A stretch of 64,000 nt of DNA from Streptomyces sp. Ncost-T10-10d (lineage in GTDB: Bacteria; Actinomycetota; Actinomycetes; Streptomycetales; Streptomycetaceae), in assembly GCF_900091955.1 (NCBI RefSeq), contig NZ_FMDF01000070.1:1-64000 (forward strand), read 5' to 3'. The notes under the pieces were generated by a model. The model was not told the DNA's origin and did no database searches. It saw only the letters and a program-made list of their open reading frames with translations. Below are positions 50,471 to 60,167 of the stretch, in pieces. Both the position numbers and the translations under genes were made by a program. Each line of letters begins with the position of its first letter. Position 1 is the stretch's first letter.

Positions 50471-52252
50471 TCAGCGCCGGGCATATTCGCGGAAGCCGCG
50501 CCCCGTCTTGCGACCGAGGCAGCCGGCGGCCACCAGATGCTCCAGCAGTGGAGCCGGGGCCAGGCCCGGGTCGCGGAACTCGCTGTGCAGCACCTTCTCG
50601 ATGGCGAGCGAGACATCGAGTCCGACGACGTCGAGGAGCTCGAACGGGCCCATCGGGTAGCCGCCGCCCAGCTTCATCGCGGCGTCGATGTCGTCGAGGC
50701 TCGCGTAGTGCTCCTCGACCATCTTGATCGCGTTGTTGAGGTACGGGAACAGCAGCGCGTTCACGATGAAGCCGGCCCGGTCCCCGCAGTCCACCGGGTG
50801 CTTGCGGACCTTGACGCACACCTCGCGGACGGTGGCGTGGACATCATCGGCGGTGAGCACCGTACGGACGACCTCGACCAGCTTCATCGCGGGCGCCGGG
50901 TTGAAGAAGTGCATCCCGATGACGTCCTGCGGGCGCGAGGTGGCCCGTGCGATCGCCACGACCGGCAGTGACGAGGTGGTGGTGGCGAGCACCGCACCCG
51001 GCTTGCACACCTTGTCGATCGTCCCGAACAACTGCTGCTTGACCGACAGGTCCTCGGCGACCGCCTCGACCGCGAGATCGACATCGGCGAAGGCGTCCAG
51101 CGAACCGGATGCGGTGATCCGGGCCAGGGTCTCGTCCCGCGCCTCGGCGGTCAGCCGCCCCTTGGTGACGGATCGCTCCAGGGACTTGGCGATCCGGCCC
51201 TTCGCCGTGTCCGCCTTCTCCTGGCTGCGGGCGGCGAGCACCACGTCGTAGCCGGCCTTCGCGAAGACCTCGGCGATCCCCGAGGCCATCGTCCCGGAGC
51301 CCGCGACGCCCACCGAGCGCACCGTGCGCCCGCCGGCCCCGGACACGCTCTCCCGCGGGGTCAGCGAGTCCGGCACCACGGTCCGGCTGCCGGATTCCGT
51401 GTACGTGTAGAAGCCGCGGCCCGACTTGCGACCGGTCAGCCCCGCCTCGCTGAGCTGCCTGAGGACGGGGGCCGGGGCGTGCAGCCGGTCGTGCGACGCG
51501 GAGTACATCGCCTCCAGGACGGTACGGGCGGTGTCGATCCCGATCAGGTCGAGGAGGGCGAGCGGGCCCATCGGCAGGCCGCAGCCCAGCTTCATCGCCG
51601 CGTCGATGTCCTCACGGGAGGCGTAGTTCGCCTCGTACATCGCGGCGGCCTGGTTGAGGTACCCGAACAGCAGCCCGTCGGCGACGAAACCCGGCCGGTC
51701 GCCGACCGCGACCGGCTCCTTGCCCAGGCTGCGGGCGAGCGCGGTGACCGCCTCGACGGCCGGCGGCGCGGTCAGCACCGAGGAGACCACCTCGACCAGC
51801 TTCATCGCGGGCGCCGGGTTGAAGAAGTGCAGACCGAGCACGCGCTCGGGGTGCAGCGATTCGGCGGCGAGCCGGGTGACCGACAGGGCATTGGTGCCGG
51901 TCGCCAGGATCGCGGTGGGGGAGACGATCGCGTCGAGCTCCCGGAAGAGCTGCTGCTTGATCTCGTACGACTCGGGCACGACCTCGATGACCAGCTCCGC
52001 CTCCGCGGCGGCCTGGAGGTCACCGAAAGTACGGAACCGGGCGAGGACGTCGCCGCGCTCCTCCTCCGTGATCCGCTCGCGCCGCACGGCGCGGGCGGTT
52101 GCGGCTTCCAGGGCCGCGACGGCCTGACGGGCGGCCGCGTCGCTGATGTCGATACCGATGACCTCGTGGCCGGCGCGGGCCAGGACTTCGGCAATGCCGG
52201 TGCCCATGGTGCCGAGACCGACGACGGCAATGGTGCTGAGCGGGGTGTCCAT
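50471..52252 (-). CDS. Tandem-duplicated 3-hydroxyacyl-CoA dehydrogenase
   Basis: A 593-residue protein containing two complete 3-hydroxybutyryl-CoA dehydrogenases in a row. Each has a Rossmann motif (VVGLGTMGTGIAEVLARAG at residue 8; VAGSGTMASGIAEVFAKAG near 318), HFFNPAPAMKLVEVV and a C-terminal GxPMGPxxLLDxxG block. Single-copy relatives are about 285 residues. It interconverts 3-hydroxyacyl- and 3-oxoacyl-CoA with NAD(P), here probably feeding crotonyl-CoA formation for Ccr. ATG 52252 has TGGAG at 8 nt. Same strand as the TetR and ccr genes. Confidence 0.93.
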   Translation of the reverse strand: MDTPLSTIAVVGLGTMGTGIAEVLARAGHEVIGIDISDAAARQAVAALEAATARAVRRERITEEERGDVLARFRTFGDLQAAAEAELVIEVVPESYEIKQQLFRELDAIVSPTAILATGTNALSVTRLAAESLHPERVLGLHFFNPAPAMKLVEVVSSVLTAPPAVEAVTALARSLGKEPVAVGDRPGFVADGLLFGYLNQAAAMYEANYASREDIDAAMKLGCGLPMGPLALLDLIGIDTARTVLEAMYSASHDRLHAPAPVLRQLSEAGLTGRKSGRGFYTYTESGSRTVVPDSLTPRESVSGAGGRTVRSVGVAGSGTMASGIAEVFAKAGYDVVLAARSQEKADTAKGRIAKSLERSVTKGRLTAEARDETLARITASGSLDAFADVDLAVEAVAEDLSVKQQLFGTIDKVCKPGAVLATTTSSLPVVAIARATSRPQDVIGMHFFNPAPAMKLVEVVRTVLTADDVHATVREVCVKVRKHPVDCGDRAGFIVNALLFPYLNNAIKMVEEHYASLDDIDAAMKLGGGYPMGPFELLDVVGLDVSLAIEKVLHSEFRDPGLAPAPLLEHLVAAGCLGRKTGRGFREYARR

Positions 52253-52592
52253 CACGGGACTCCAGACAATGAGTGACGACTGTGAGGAGCACGGCGCGCG
52301 CACAAGAGGCGAACTGGCGCAGGGCGTGCGGGATTTGCGTGTCGTGGTGCTCAGGGCCTGGGCGCGACGGGCACGCCCGGACCGGGAAGGGGTGACGGAC
52401 TCTGTCCCGGAGTCACGTCTCGCAAAGCTGCCGAACCGACAAGCACTCCGGGTGGCTGCGTCACCAGGCCACCGGAGCCGGCGGGGAGTGTGTCCCGCTC
52501 ACATGAGCTTAACCGGCGAGTAACGAGCGCGCCAGCCCCGAGTTGCTGTGGTCCGCCTCACACTCACCGTCATCGTCGATACGCTGAGGGTC
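52253..52592. other. Divergent intergenic region
   Basis: 340 bases between the dehydrogenase (minus) and the HEAT-repeat gene (plus). No gene is supported. No GGCACTnnGTGCC operator is present. A weak 5-bp inverted pair (GACTC / GAGTC) sits near 52400-52420. Promoters for both genes must lie here. Confidence 0.5.
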
Positions 52593-53165
52593 ATGGATGA
52601 GGAGTTCCGGTCGCTGACGGACCGGCTGGCGGACGAGGCGGGGGAGTCGGCGGCGTACCGCAGACTGCTCGCCACCGACGACGACGAGGAACTGGCCCGG
52701 GTCCTCGTGGAACGCGAACGCCCGCTCTGGGCGCGGGAGATCGCCGCGTTCCGGCTCGGCTGCGGCGGTGACCGACGGGCCTTCGAGGCGCTGGTCCTGC
52801 TGCTCAACCACCGCGACCCGGAGCGCTGCGTCTCCGCCGCCCACGCCCTGGTGCGCCTCGGCGACCCCCGCACGCCCCGGGCCGCCGCCGCCCTGGCAAC
52901 GAACAACCTGCGCACCGCGTACGCCCTGCACCCGGTGCGGCTGCTCACCGCGCTTCGGGCCCCGGAGTCCGTCCCGGCGCTGATGAGCACCCTGGAGCGG
53001 CTCCTGGCCCCGGACGATCCGCACTGGCGGGTGGCGCTCGCCTGCGTGGAAGGGCTCGGGCAGCTCGGGGACGAACAGGCCCGCCCGCTCCTGGAGGCGG
53101 CGCTGCCGCACCCGCGACTGGGCGGTGCGGCACGGGACGCGCTCAGCCGCCTGCGGAGGGCCTGA
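52593..53165 (+). CDS. HEAT-repeat protein
   Basis: A 190-residue all-helical protein with about five HEAT-like repeats (for example AREIAAFRLGCGGDRRAFEA, VSAAHALVRLGDPRTPRAAA, VALACVEGLGQLGDEQARPL). Such scaffolds bind other proteins or, in phycobilin lyase-like members, tetrapyrroles. ATG 52593 has GAGGG upstream; a longer GTG start at 52548 is possible. No functional context. Confidence 0.8.
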   Translation: MDEEFRSLTDRLADEAGESAAYRRLLATDDDEELARVLVERERPLWAREIAAFRLGCGGDRRAFEALVLLLNHRDPERCVSAAHALVRLGDPRTPRAAAALATNNLRTAYALHPVRLLTALRAPESVPALMSTLERLLAPDDPHWRVALACVEGLGQLGDEQARPLLEAALPHPRLGGAARDALSRLRRA

Positions 53166-53204
53166 GAGCGCGGACCGCTGCCGGCCGGTCCGGCGCCGAC
53201 GCGT

Positions 53205-53747
53205 TCAAAGGGCGCCGAGGGCACGCACGTACCGCACCTCGGGCACGAGTACGCCGTCCACCTCGAAGGGCTCCTCGGCGCCGTCGGGGAGGAAACCCGA
53301 GCGCTCGTAGAAGCGGCGGGCCGGGCCATTCTCCTTCAGCACCCAGAGCGCCAGGTCCGGGAAGCCGTCCGCGGTGGCGCGGGTGAGCATCTCCGCCATC
53401 AGGGCGCGGCCGGCCCCGGTCCCGATCTGCTCGGGCAGCACATAGATCGCGTACAGCTCGCCCCGCGCCGACCGTCCGCCGTTCTCGCGGTACGGGCCGT
53501 AGCAGGCCCAGCCGATCACACCGAGGCCTGCCCGTTCGGCCACCACATTCACGACCGGGTTGCCCTCGGCCAAGAATCCACGACGCCGTTCCGCGTCCTC
53601 GGCGATGTCCATGGCGTCCAGATGAGACTGCGGCATCAGTCCGGCGTACGCGGCCTGCCAGCCGCGCACCCGGACTCGCGCGACCGCCTCGCAGTCGTCG
53701 ACAGTCATGTCCCGTACAAGCGCATCCGGCGTGGTCCGCATCGTCAT
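53205..53747 (-). CDS. GNAT-family N-acetyltransferase
   Basis: A 180-residue acetyltransferase. The acetyl-CoA loop is LPEQIGTGAGRALMAEMLTR near residues 104-123, and the C-terminal LALWVLKENGPARRFYERSGF block is typical of the RimI-like group. Start uncertain: ATG 53747 sits at the edge of a 38-bp perfect palindrome that contains its potential ribosome binding site; ATG 53741 or 53708 would lie clear of it. It follows the secreted hydrolase gene on the same strand. Confidence 0.88.
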   Translation of the reverse strand: MTMRTTPDALVRDMTVDDCEAVARVRVRGWQAAYAGLMPQSHLDAMDIAEDAERRRGFLAEGNPVVNVVAERAGLGVIGWACYGPYRENGGRSARGELYAIYVLPEQIGTGAGRALMAEMLTRATADGFPDLALWVLKENGPARRFYERSGFLPDGAEEPFEVDGVLVPEVRYVRALGAL

Positions 53748-53784
53748 ACGGGCCATCCTGACGCATGCGTCAGGATGGCCCGTA
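53747..53784. repeat. 38-bp perfect palindrome, probable terminator
   Basis: Arms of 19 bp (TACGGGCCATCCTGACGCA and its exact complement) meet with no loop at 53765/53766. It lies 29 bp beyond the stop of the hydrolase gene and ends on the first base of the GNAT ATG. As RNA it would form a strong hairpin able to terminate the hydrolase transcript; it could also mask the GNAT ribosome binding site. Confidence 0.9.
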
Positions 53785-53812
53785 CGGGAATCCGGCCCGG
53801 GTTCGCAGGGCG

Positions 53813-55417
53813 TCAGCCGCGGAAGCCGAGCAGGCCGTGCAGGATGCTGCCCCTGCTGCCGGAACCCGTTCCCCGGGCCGACTCCACTGCCGCCCTGCCG
53901 GTCAGCGGCTTCGGGTCGGGGGACTTGGCGCAGATCGCGTCCGCGTCGGCCCCGCTGCCTCTGCCGCGTGGGACGGTGCCCTTGTCGAGATAGTCCGCCA
54001 GATAGGTGTCCAGGCAGTCGTTGCCGCTCAGTGTGATGCCGTGGTTGCCGCCGCCCTGCTCGACCACCAGGCTGGAGTCGCGCAGCTTGCGGTGGAGGGT
54101 GACTCCGCCCTCGTACGGCGTGGCCGCGTCCTCGGTGGCCTGGAAGAGCAGCACCGGCGGCAGGCTGTCGTTGGAGACCTGTACCGGGTTCAGCGGCTCC
54201 ACCGGCCAGTCGACGCACGGGGCGTTGTACCAGGTGTTGTTCCAGGTGAAGAAGCGTGCCTTGTCGTGCACCTTCCAGCTGTCGTTGCGCCAGGTGTTCC
54301 ACTGGCGGGGCCACTGGGTGTCGCGGCACTGCACGGCCGAGTAGACCGAGTACCCGTTGTCGGCCTTCGCGTCGACCGCGCCGAACTTCTCGTACGCCTT
54401 CACGAGCGCGTCCGGGTCCTGGTCGTTCACATACGCCGCGAACGCATCGGCCAGATAGGGCCAGTAGCCGTTGTAGTAGCCGCCGGGCAGGAAGGTGTCC
54501 TCCAGCTCGCTCGCCCCGACCTTCCCGCCCGCGGGGTGCGCCTTGACGGCGGCGCGCATCGCGTACCAGACATCCTCGACCTTCGCCGGGTCGTTGCCGA
54601 GCCGGTATGTGGTGTCGTGCTTCGCGACCCAGGCGGCGAACGCCTTGTGGCGGGCGTCGAAGGCGTAGTTCTGGCCGATGTTGTCGTCGTACCAGACGCC
54701 CTCCGGGTCGACGTTCGAGTCGAGGACCAGGCGCCGCACCCGCTCCGGGAACAGCTTGGCGTACACCGCGCCGAGGTAGGTCCCGTACGAGTACCCGAAG
54801 TAGTTGAGCTGCTCGGAACCGGTTGCCTGCCGGATCACATCGAGGTCCTTGGCGGCGCTGACGGTGTCCATGTAGGGCAGCAGATCCGGGTACTTCTCGC
54901 CACATGCCTGCGCGAACGAGCGGGCGCGGTTGCGGTTGGCCTCCTCGACCGCGAGCGAGTCCGGCACCGAGTCGGGGCGCAGCGGATCGAAGTACTTCGG
55001 TACGCAGTCCAGCGCGGGCTCGCTCTCGCCGACGCCGCGCGGGTCGAACCCGATCACGTCGTACTGCGCGGCAACCGACTTCGGCAGCGAGGACGCCACG
55101 AAGCCGGCCATCGAGAGGCCGCTGCCCCCGGGACCGCCCGGGTTGACGAGCAGGGGACCCTGGAAGGTCTTCGCGGTGTGCGGGATGCGGGACAGGGCGA
55201 GGGTGATCTGCCGACCCGACGGATCGTCATGATCGAGCGGCGTACTGACCGATGAGCACTGCAGACTCGGGTACGACTTGGTGCCGCAGTCGGTCCATAC
55301 GGGCTCGGCCGCGCTGCGCCGCGCACCGTTGTCGGCGGCTGCCGGGGACGGGGCGGCGGTCACCAGACCGGCGACCGTCGCACCGACGGCGAGCAGAATT
55401 CCTGGACGTTTCGTCAT
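53813..55417 (-). CDS. Secreted alpha/beta-hydrolase, tripeptidyl aminopeptidase-like
   Basis: A 534-residue exported peptidase of the S33 family resembling Streptomyces tripeptidyl aminopeptidases (Tap, SlpD/SlpE). Signal peptide to about residue 28 (PSPAAA-D). Oxyanion segment NPGGPGGSG (92-100), nucleophile Ser210 in GYSYG, and C-terminal Asp (FQATEDAATP) and His (GGGNHGIT). The TAP C-terminal cap is present. ATG 55417 has GGGAGG at 5 nt. It removes N-terminal peptides from extracellular substrates. Single transcription unit, ended by the palindrome at 53747. Confidence 0.93.
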   Translation of the reverse strand: MTKRPGILLAVGATVAGLVTAAPSPAAADNGARRSAAEPVWTDCGTKSYPSLQCSSVSTPLDHDDPSGRQITLALSRIPHTAKTFQGPLLVNPGGPGGSGLSMAGFVASSLPKSVAAQYDVIGFDPRGVGESEPALDCVPKYFDPLRPDSVPDSLAVEEANRNRARSFAQACGEKYPDLLPYMDTVSAAKDLDVIRQATGSEQLNYFGYSYGTYLGAVYAKLFPERVRRLVLDSNVDPEGVWYDDNIGQNYAFDARHKAFAAWVAKHDTTYRLGNDPAKVEDVWYAMRAAVKAHPAGGKVGASELEDTFLPGGYYNGYWPYLADAFAAYVNDQDPDALVKAYEKFGAVDAKADNGYSVYSAVQCRDTQWPRQWNTWRNDSWKVHDKARFFTWNNTWYNAPCVDWPVEPLNPVQVSNDSLPPVLLFQATEDAATPYEGGVTLHRKLRDSSLVVEQGGGNHGITLSGNDCLDTYLADYLDKGTVPRGRGSGADADAICAKSPDPKPLTGRAAVESARGTGSGSRGSILHGLLGFRG

Positions 55418-55570
55418 ATGGCCTCCCGTAGTGGGGAAAAGACGGCGGCGCGTGACGCGGCCCCCGCCGCATGCTCCCCACATTCGCGCCCGGAAGGACA
55501 TGTTCTGTTGAGAGTTGACCCGTTTGCCCGCTTCGGATGCGCCGGGCCCGCCCTTGGCGTATCCGCCGGG

Positions 55571-56620
55571 TCAGAGCAGGGTCAGCTGGGTGGGCCCGGA
55601 GCCGTCGAGCGGTGACCGCCGCTCCTGGCGCGCGGGGAGCCGGCGGGCCGAGCCGCGGTGCGAGGGGCCGATGCCGAACTCGGTCGCCAGTTCGTGGACG
55701 TACCGCGTGATGCGCCGCTGGTACCACTTGGGCGCATAGGCCCCCTCGGCGTACAGCCGCTCGTAGCGCCGTACCAGGTGGGGGTGGCGCTGCCCGAGCC
55801 ACCGCATGTACCACTCCCGGGCGCCGGGCCGCAGATGCAGGACGAGCGGGGTCACCGAGGTCGCCCCGGACGCGGCGATCGCCCGGACCGTGGCGCGCAA
55901 CTGGTCCGGGTGGTCGCCGAGGAACGGGATGACGGGTGCCATCAGCACGCCGCAGTCGATGCCGTGCTCGCTCAGCGTGCGGACGGCGTCGAGGCGGCGC
56001 TCGGGGGAGGGTGTGCCGGGCTCCACGGTGCGCCACAGCCCGTCGTCGACGAAGCCCACGGAGACGGAGATCCCGACATCGGTGACCTCGGCCGCCTGCC
56101 GCAGCAGCTCCAGATCGCGCAGGATCAGAGTTCCCTTGGTCAGGATCGAGAACGGGTTCGCGTGATCGCGCAGGGCCGTGATGATGCCGGGCATCAACCG
56201 GTAGCGGCCCTCGGCGCGCTGATAACAGTCGACGTTGGTCCCCATCGCGATGTGCGCGCCGTGCCAGCGGCTGGACGACAGCAGGCTGCGCAGCAGCTCC
56301 GGGGCGTTGATCTTGACGACGATCTGGGAGTCGAAGCCGATTCCGGTGTCGAGGTCCAGATAGCTGTGGGTCTTGCGGGCGAAGCAGTACACGCAGGCGT
56401 GCGTACAGCCTCGGTACGGATTGACGGTCCACTCGAACGGCATCCGCGACGCGCCCGGCACCCGGTTCACGATCGAGCGGGCCCGGACCTCGTGGAAGGT
56501 GATCCCTCGGAATTCGGGGGTGTCAAAGGTGCGCGTGGTCACCGAGTCGGCGGTGAAGAGCGCGCGGGCTCCGGTGTGGGTGGGACCGGTGGGGTTGTCG
56601 GCCAGATTGTCCCAGCGCAT
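55571..56620 (-). CDS. Rv2578c-family radical SAM protein (spore photoproduct lyase-like)
   Basis: A 349-residue radical SAM enzyme. The cluster motif is GCTHACVYC with Cys72, Cys76 and Cys79 (CxxxCxxC, as in the spore photoproduct lyase relatives). The preceding NPYRG and following FARKTHSYLDLDTG segments are typical of the Rv2578c group. ATG 56620 has GAGGAGG upstream. A LexA-type box lies 34 bp ahead, which fits a DNA-damage role. The C-terminal 60 residues are variable. The exact reaction is unknown in this group. Confidence 0.9.
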   Translation of the reverse strand: MRWDNLADNPTGPTHTGARALFTADSVTTRTFDTPEFRGITFHEVRARSIVNRVPGASRMPFEWTVNPYRGCTHACVYCFARKTHSYLDLDTGIGFDSQIVVKINAPELLRSLLSSSRWHGAHIAMGTNVDCYQRAEGRYRLMPGIITALRDHANPFSILTKGTLILRDLELLRQAAEVTDVGISVSVGFVDDGLWRTVEPGTPSPERRLDAVRTLSEHGIDCGVLMAPVIPFLGDHPDQLRATVRAIAASGATSVTPLVLHLRPGAREWYMRWLGQRHPHLVRRYERLYAEGAYAPKWYQRRITRYVHELATEFGIGPSHRGSARRLPARQERRSPLDGSGPTQLTLL

Positions 56621-56653
56621 GGACGCCTCCTCGGTAGCACTGGACAGAGAATA

Positions 56654-56665
56654 GAACACTTGTTC
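56654..56665 (-). promoter_or_regulatory. LexA (SOS) box
   Basis: GAACACTTGTTC fits the actinobacterial/Gram-positive SOS core GAAC-N4-GTTC exactly, 34 bp upstream of the radical SAM gene in an AT-rich patch (56641-56685). Confidence 0.75.
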
Positions 56666-56769
56666 CCTTGATCGTTTTCTCCCCTTCGTCCCGGCCCGGA
56701 TTTTGAGCGGCGTCCCGGAGGTGGTTGGCTCAGCACACCCCCGAACAACCGAGTGCTGGAGGAACAGCC

Positions 56770-57213
56770 ATGGCGCAGGTCGAGGCAACGACGGAGCGAG
56801 TCATCGCGGCGGACGCGGAGACGGTGTTCGACGCGCTGGCCGACTACAAAGAAGTCCGGGGCAAGGTGCTGCCCGGACACTTCAGCGAGTACGAGGTGCG
56901 TGAGGGCGGTGACGGCGAGGGCACCCTCGTCCACTGGAAGCTCCAGGCCACCAGCAAGCGGGTGCGCGACTGTCTGCTGGAGGTCACCGAGCCCACCGAG
57001 GGCCGGCTCGTGGAGAAGGACCGCAACTCCTCGATGGTCACCACCTGGACCGTCACTCCGGCCGGTGAGGGCAAGTCGAAGGCGGTCGTGTCGACCGTCT
57101 GGAACGGCGCGGGCGGCATCGGTGGATTCTTCGAGAAGACCTTTGCGCCCAAGGGGCTCGGGCGGATCTACGACGAGCTGCTGCAGAACCTTGCCGCCGA
57201 GGTCGAGAAGTAA
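56770..57213 (+). CDS. SRPBCC-family protein
   Basis: A 147-residue helix-grip protein: VIAADAETVFDALADYKEVR at the start, EGTLVHWKLQA mid-strand, and a C-terminal amphipathic helix (LGRIYDELLQNLAAEVEK). Polyketide cyclase/dehydrase-like subgroup that binds hydrophobic ligands. ATG 56770 has GGAGGAA at 6 nt. It is divergent from the LexA-box gene, about 104 bp from that site, and could share it, though no damage link is known for this family. Confidence 0.85.
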   Translation: MAQVEATTERVIAADAETVFDALADYKEVRGKVLPGHFSEYEVREGGDGEGTLVHWKLQATSKRVRDCLLEVTEPTEGRLVEKDRNSSMVTTWTVTPAGEGKSKAVVSTVWNGAGGIGGFFEKTFAPKGLGRIYDELLQNLAAEVEK

Positions 57214-57400
57214 CTCCGGCCTCTCTTGACCGGCCTCACCGGTTCGGGTGGTTTTCTTGGCCCGTCGGTTGTGCGCCGTAGTGGCCCTCACCGGGGGCTA
57301 AGCCCCCCGAGTGCGCCGTCAGCGCCCCCCGCCGCGTTTGCCCTCCCTTGTCGCGCAATGCAAGAAATGGGCGGCGCAGATGCGACGAGGGGAGCGGCAC

Positions 57401-59854
57401 GTGGTGGGTGGGATCACTCTGTTGGAGGACGAGCCGAGCGGCACGGGGGCCGCCGAGGCGGCGAACACGCCGCCCCCTGCCGCGAAAAGGACGCCGGAGG
57501 CGGAAGAAGTCGCGGTCATCGCGCCTTCCGCCGTACCGGAGACCACCTCCCGCCACATCCGGCTGGTCTTCCTCGGTCTGATGCTCACGCTGCTGCTCGC
57601 GGCGCTCGACCAGATGATCGTCGCCACCGCACTGCCGAAGATCGTCGGCGAGCTGCACGGCCTGGAGAAGATGTCCTGGGCCGTCACCGCGTACCTCCTC
57701 GCCTCCACCATCGGGCTGCCGATCTACGGAAAGCTCGGCGACCTCTTCGGTCGCAAGGGCGTCTTCCAGTTCGCCATCGTCGTCTTCGTCATCGGCTCCG
57801 CGCTGGCCGGCTGGTCCCGCACCATGGACGAACTGATCGCCTTCCGTGCCGTCCAGGGCATCGGCGGCGGCGGGCTCATGATCGGTGTCCAGGCGATCAT
57901 CGCGGATGTCGTACCGCCCCGGGAACGCGGCCGGTTCATGGGGCTCATCGGCGCAGCCTTCGGCCTCGCCTCCGTCGCGGGTCCGCTGCTCGGCGGCTTC
58001 TTCACCGACCATGCCTCCTGGCGCTGGTGCTTCTACATCAACGTCCCGTTCGGCCTGATCACCCTCGCCGTCATCACCGTCGTACTGAAACTCCCCAGGC
58101 CCACCGTCCGGCCCCGCCTCGACATCCTCGGTGCGCTGCTGCTCGCGGCCGCCTCCACCTGCCTGGTGCTCCTGACCAGCTGGGGCGGTACGGAGTACGC
58201 CTGGGGATCGCGCACCATTCTGGGGCTGGCCGCCGGAGCCGCCGGAACGGCCCTGCTGTTCATCGTCGTCGAGCACCGGGCAGCCGAACCGATCATTCCG
58301 CTGCGGCTGTTCCGTGACTCGATCTTCAATGTCACCGCGCTCGTCGGCGCGGTCGTCGGGGTCGCGCTGTTCGGCGCCGCCAGCTATCTGCCGACGTTCC
58401 TGCAGATGGTCGACGGCGCCACGGCCACCGAATCCGGGTTGCTGATGCTCCCGATGATGGGCGGCATCGTCGGCGCTTCCGTCATCTCCGGTCAGCTGAT
58501 CTCCCGCACAGGCCGCTACCGCGTCCATCCGATTCTCGGCGGTGCCGTCTCGGTGGTCGGCATGTGGCTGCTTTCCCGGCTCGAAACCGACACCCCGCGG
58601 TTCGAATACAGCATCGCGCAGGCCGTGCTCGGCATCGGGATCGGCCTGGTCATGCCGGTACTCGTGCTCGCCGTGCAGAACTCCGTGGAGCCCGCCGACC
58701 TCGGCGCCGCCACCAGTGCCAACAACTACTTCCGGCAGATCGGCGGCAGCGTCGGCGCCGCCGTCTTCGGGACGCTCTTCGCGGGCCGCCTCGCGGACGC
58801 GCTCGCCGTCCGTCTGCCGTCCGGCGCCGACCTCCCGGACCCCGAGTCGATCACCCCGCAGCTGGTCCATGCCATGGAGCCCGCGCTGCGCGACAGTTAC
58901 ATCCAGGCATACGCCGACGCGATGCCGCGAATCTTCCTCTACCTCGTGCCGGTGCTCGCGCTCGGCCTGTTCTTCGCCTTCTTCCTCAAGGAGAAACCGC
59001 TGGTGTCCCATCACAGCCCCGAAAGCGCCGCCGAGTCCGCACCGATCCCCGCCGCACGCACCACCGCTGCCGCTCCGCCACCGCCCGTCTATCTGTCGGG
59101 TGTGCCGGTGTGCGGCAGCGTCCAGCACCCCGACGGTACGAAGGTCCCGCGCGCCGCCCTCACCCTCATCGACGTCCAGGGACAGCAGGTCGGACGGGGC
59201 GCGAGCGGGGACGACGGGCGGTACGCGCTGAGCGTGCCCGGCGCCGGCAGTTACGTCCTCATCGCCGCGGCCGGCGGCCACCAGCCGCAGGCCGTCAGTG
59301 TCACCGTGGGCGAACGGCCCGTCGAGCTCGATGTGGTGCTCGGCGGTGCGGGGCGCCTTGCCGGGACCGTCGTCACCGCCGACGGCATTCCGGTGCGCGA
59401 CGCCGCCGTCACCCTCACCGATGTACGCGGCGAAGTGGTCGCGTCCACCCGCAGCGGCCGCGAAGGCGGCTATGTGATCACGGAGTTGGTGGCCGGCGAG
59501 TACACCCTCGCCGCCAGCGCTCCTGCCTTCCGGCCCGCCGCGCTGCCGGTGAGCGTGCAGGCGGCCAGGGAGACCCGGCAGGACATCGAACTCGCCGGCG
59601 GAGCGGTGCTGCGCGGCGTCGTACGGGCCAGCGGCGGCCGGCCCGTCGAGGACGCCCGGGTCACGCTCCTGGACGCGGCGGGCAATGTGGTCGACACGCT
59701 CACCACCGGGCCCGACGGCGCCTTCCGGTTCGTGGACCTGTCCACCGGCGAGTACACGGTGATCGCGGCCGGGTATCCGCCGGTGGCCACCGTTCTCCAG
59801 GTCGCGGGTGGCGGACGGACCGAACGCGACCTCCAACTGGGCCACGAGGACTGA
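57401..59854 (+). CDS. MFS (DHA2, 14-TM) drug exporter with C-terminal Ig-like repeats
   Basis: An 817-residue protein. Residues about 50-535 form a 14-segment EmrB/QacA proton-driven exporter: [13 protein letters not shown] (motif D1-like), [10 protein letters not shown] (motif A) and GPLLGGFF (motif C). Residues about 560-817 contain three carboxypeptidase-regulatory-like (CNA-B/SdrB-like) beta-sandwich repeats, each with a GxVxxxxGxPVxxAxVTLxDxxG start. GTG 57401 has GGGGAG at 7 nt. With 14 segments the tail should be cytoplasmic, although such repeats are usually extracellular. No TetR regulator adjoins. Substrate unknown. Confidence 0.88.
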   Translation: MVGGITLLEDEPSGTGAAEAANTPPPAAKRTPEAEEVAVIAPSAVPETTSRHIRLVFLGLMLTLLLAALDQMIVATALPKIVGELHGLEKMSWAVTAYLLASTIGLPIYGKLGDLFGRKGVFQFAIVVFVIGSALAGWSRTMDELIAFRAVQGIGGGGLMIGVQAIIADVVPPRERGRFMGLIGAAFGLASVAGPLLGGFFTDHASWRWCFYINVPFGLITLAVITVVLKLPRPTVRPRLDILGALLLAAASTCLVLLTSWGGTEYAWGSRTILGLAAGAAGTALLFIVVEHRAAEPIIPLRLFRDSIFNVTALVGAVVGVALFGAASYLPTFLQMVDGATATESGLLMLPMMGGIVGASVISGQLISRTGRYRVHPILGGAVSVVGMWLLSRLETDTPRFEYSIAQAVLGIGIGLVMPVLVLAVQNSVEPADLGAATSANNYFRQIGGSVGAAVFGTLFAGRLADALAVRLPSGADLPDPESITPQLVHAMEPALRDSYIQAYADAMPRIFLYLVPVLALGLFFAFFLKEKPLVSHHSPESAAESAPIPAARTTAAAPPPPVYLSGVPVCGSVQHPDGTKVPRAALTLIDVQGQQVGRGASGDDGRYALSVPGAGSYVLIAAAGGHQPQAVSVTVGERPVELDVVLGGAGRLAGTVVTADGIPVRDAAVTLTDVRGEVVASTRSGREGGYVITELVAGEYTLAASAPAFRPAALPVSVQAARETRQDIELAGGAVLRGVVRASGGRPVEDARVTLLDAAGNVVDTLTTGPDGAFRFVDLSTGEYTVIAAGYPPVATVLQVAGGGRTERDLQLGHED

Positions 59855-59868
59855 CCGTTGCGAGGAGG

Positions 59869-59898
59869 GGGCCGGCCGGTGGCTTCACCGGCCGGCCC
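59869..59898 (+). terminator. Terminator after the MFS gene
   Basis: Perfect 13-bp stem GGGCCGGCCGGTG / CACCGGCCGGCCC with a GCTT loop, 14 bp after the stop. The rest of the gap to 60167 contains no gene. Confidence 0.9.
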
Positions 59899-60167
59899 GG
59901 CACCGCAACGGCGCCGGGCCGTGCGTGGCCGGGTGCGCCGGGCGCACCACCCCGGGGCCCCGCGCATGGGGCAGCAGCACCACGGCACACGGCAAGACCG
60001 TCCGGTTCGAACAGGCGCTCAGCCGCATCCCGCGCCCCCGGTCGCACACCTGGTGATGGATGGCGCCACGGGCGGTGATTGCCGGGTGCGGTCTTGCCGC
60101 GGCCGCCCCGGGGCGGTAGTCCGTACCTGAGCGACATGCCTCAGGAAAAGCGGACCCGGGAGTGCGT

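Noticed and set aside
52380-52425. Inverted repeat in the dehydrogenase/HEAT intergenic region
   Set aside because: Only 5 bp pair well; not enough to call a terminator or operator.
57236-59845. 869-codon minus-strand frame
   Set aside because: Antisense to the MFS exporter gene; product is acidic/arginine-rich low complexity.
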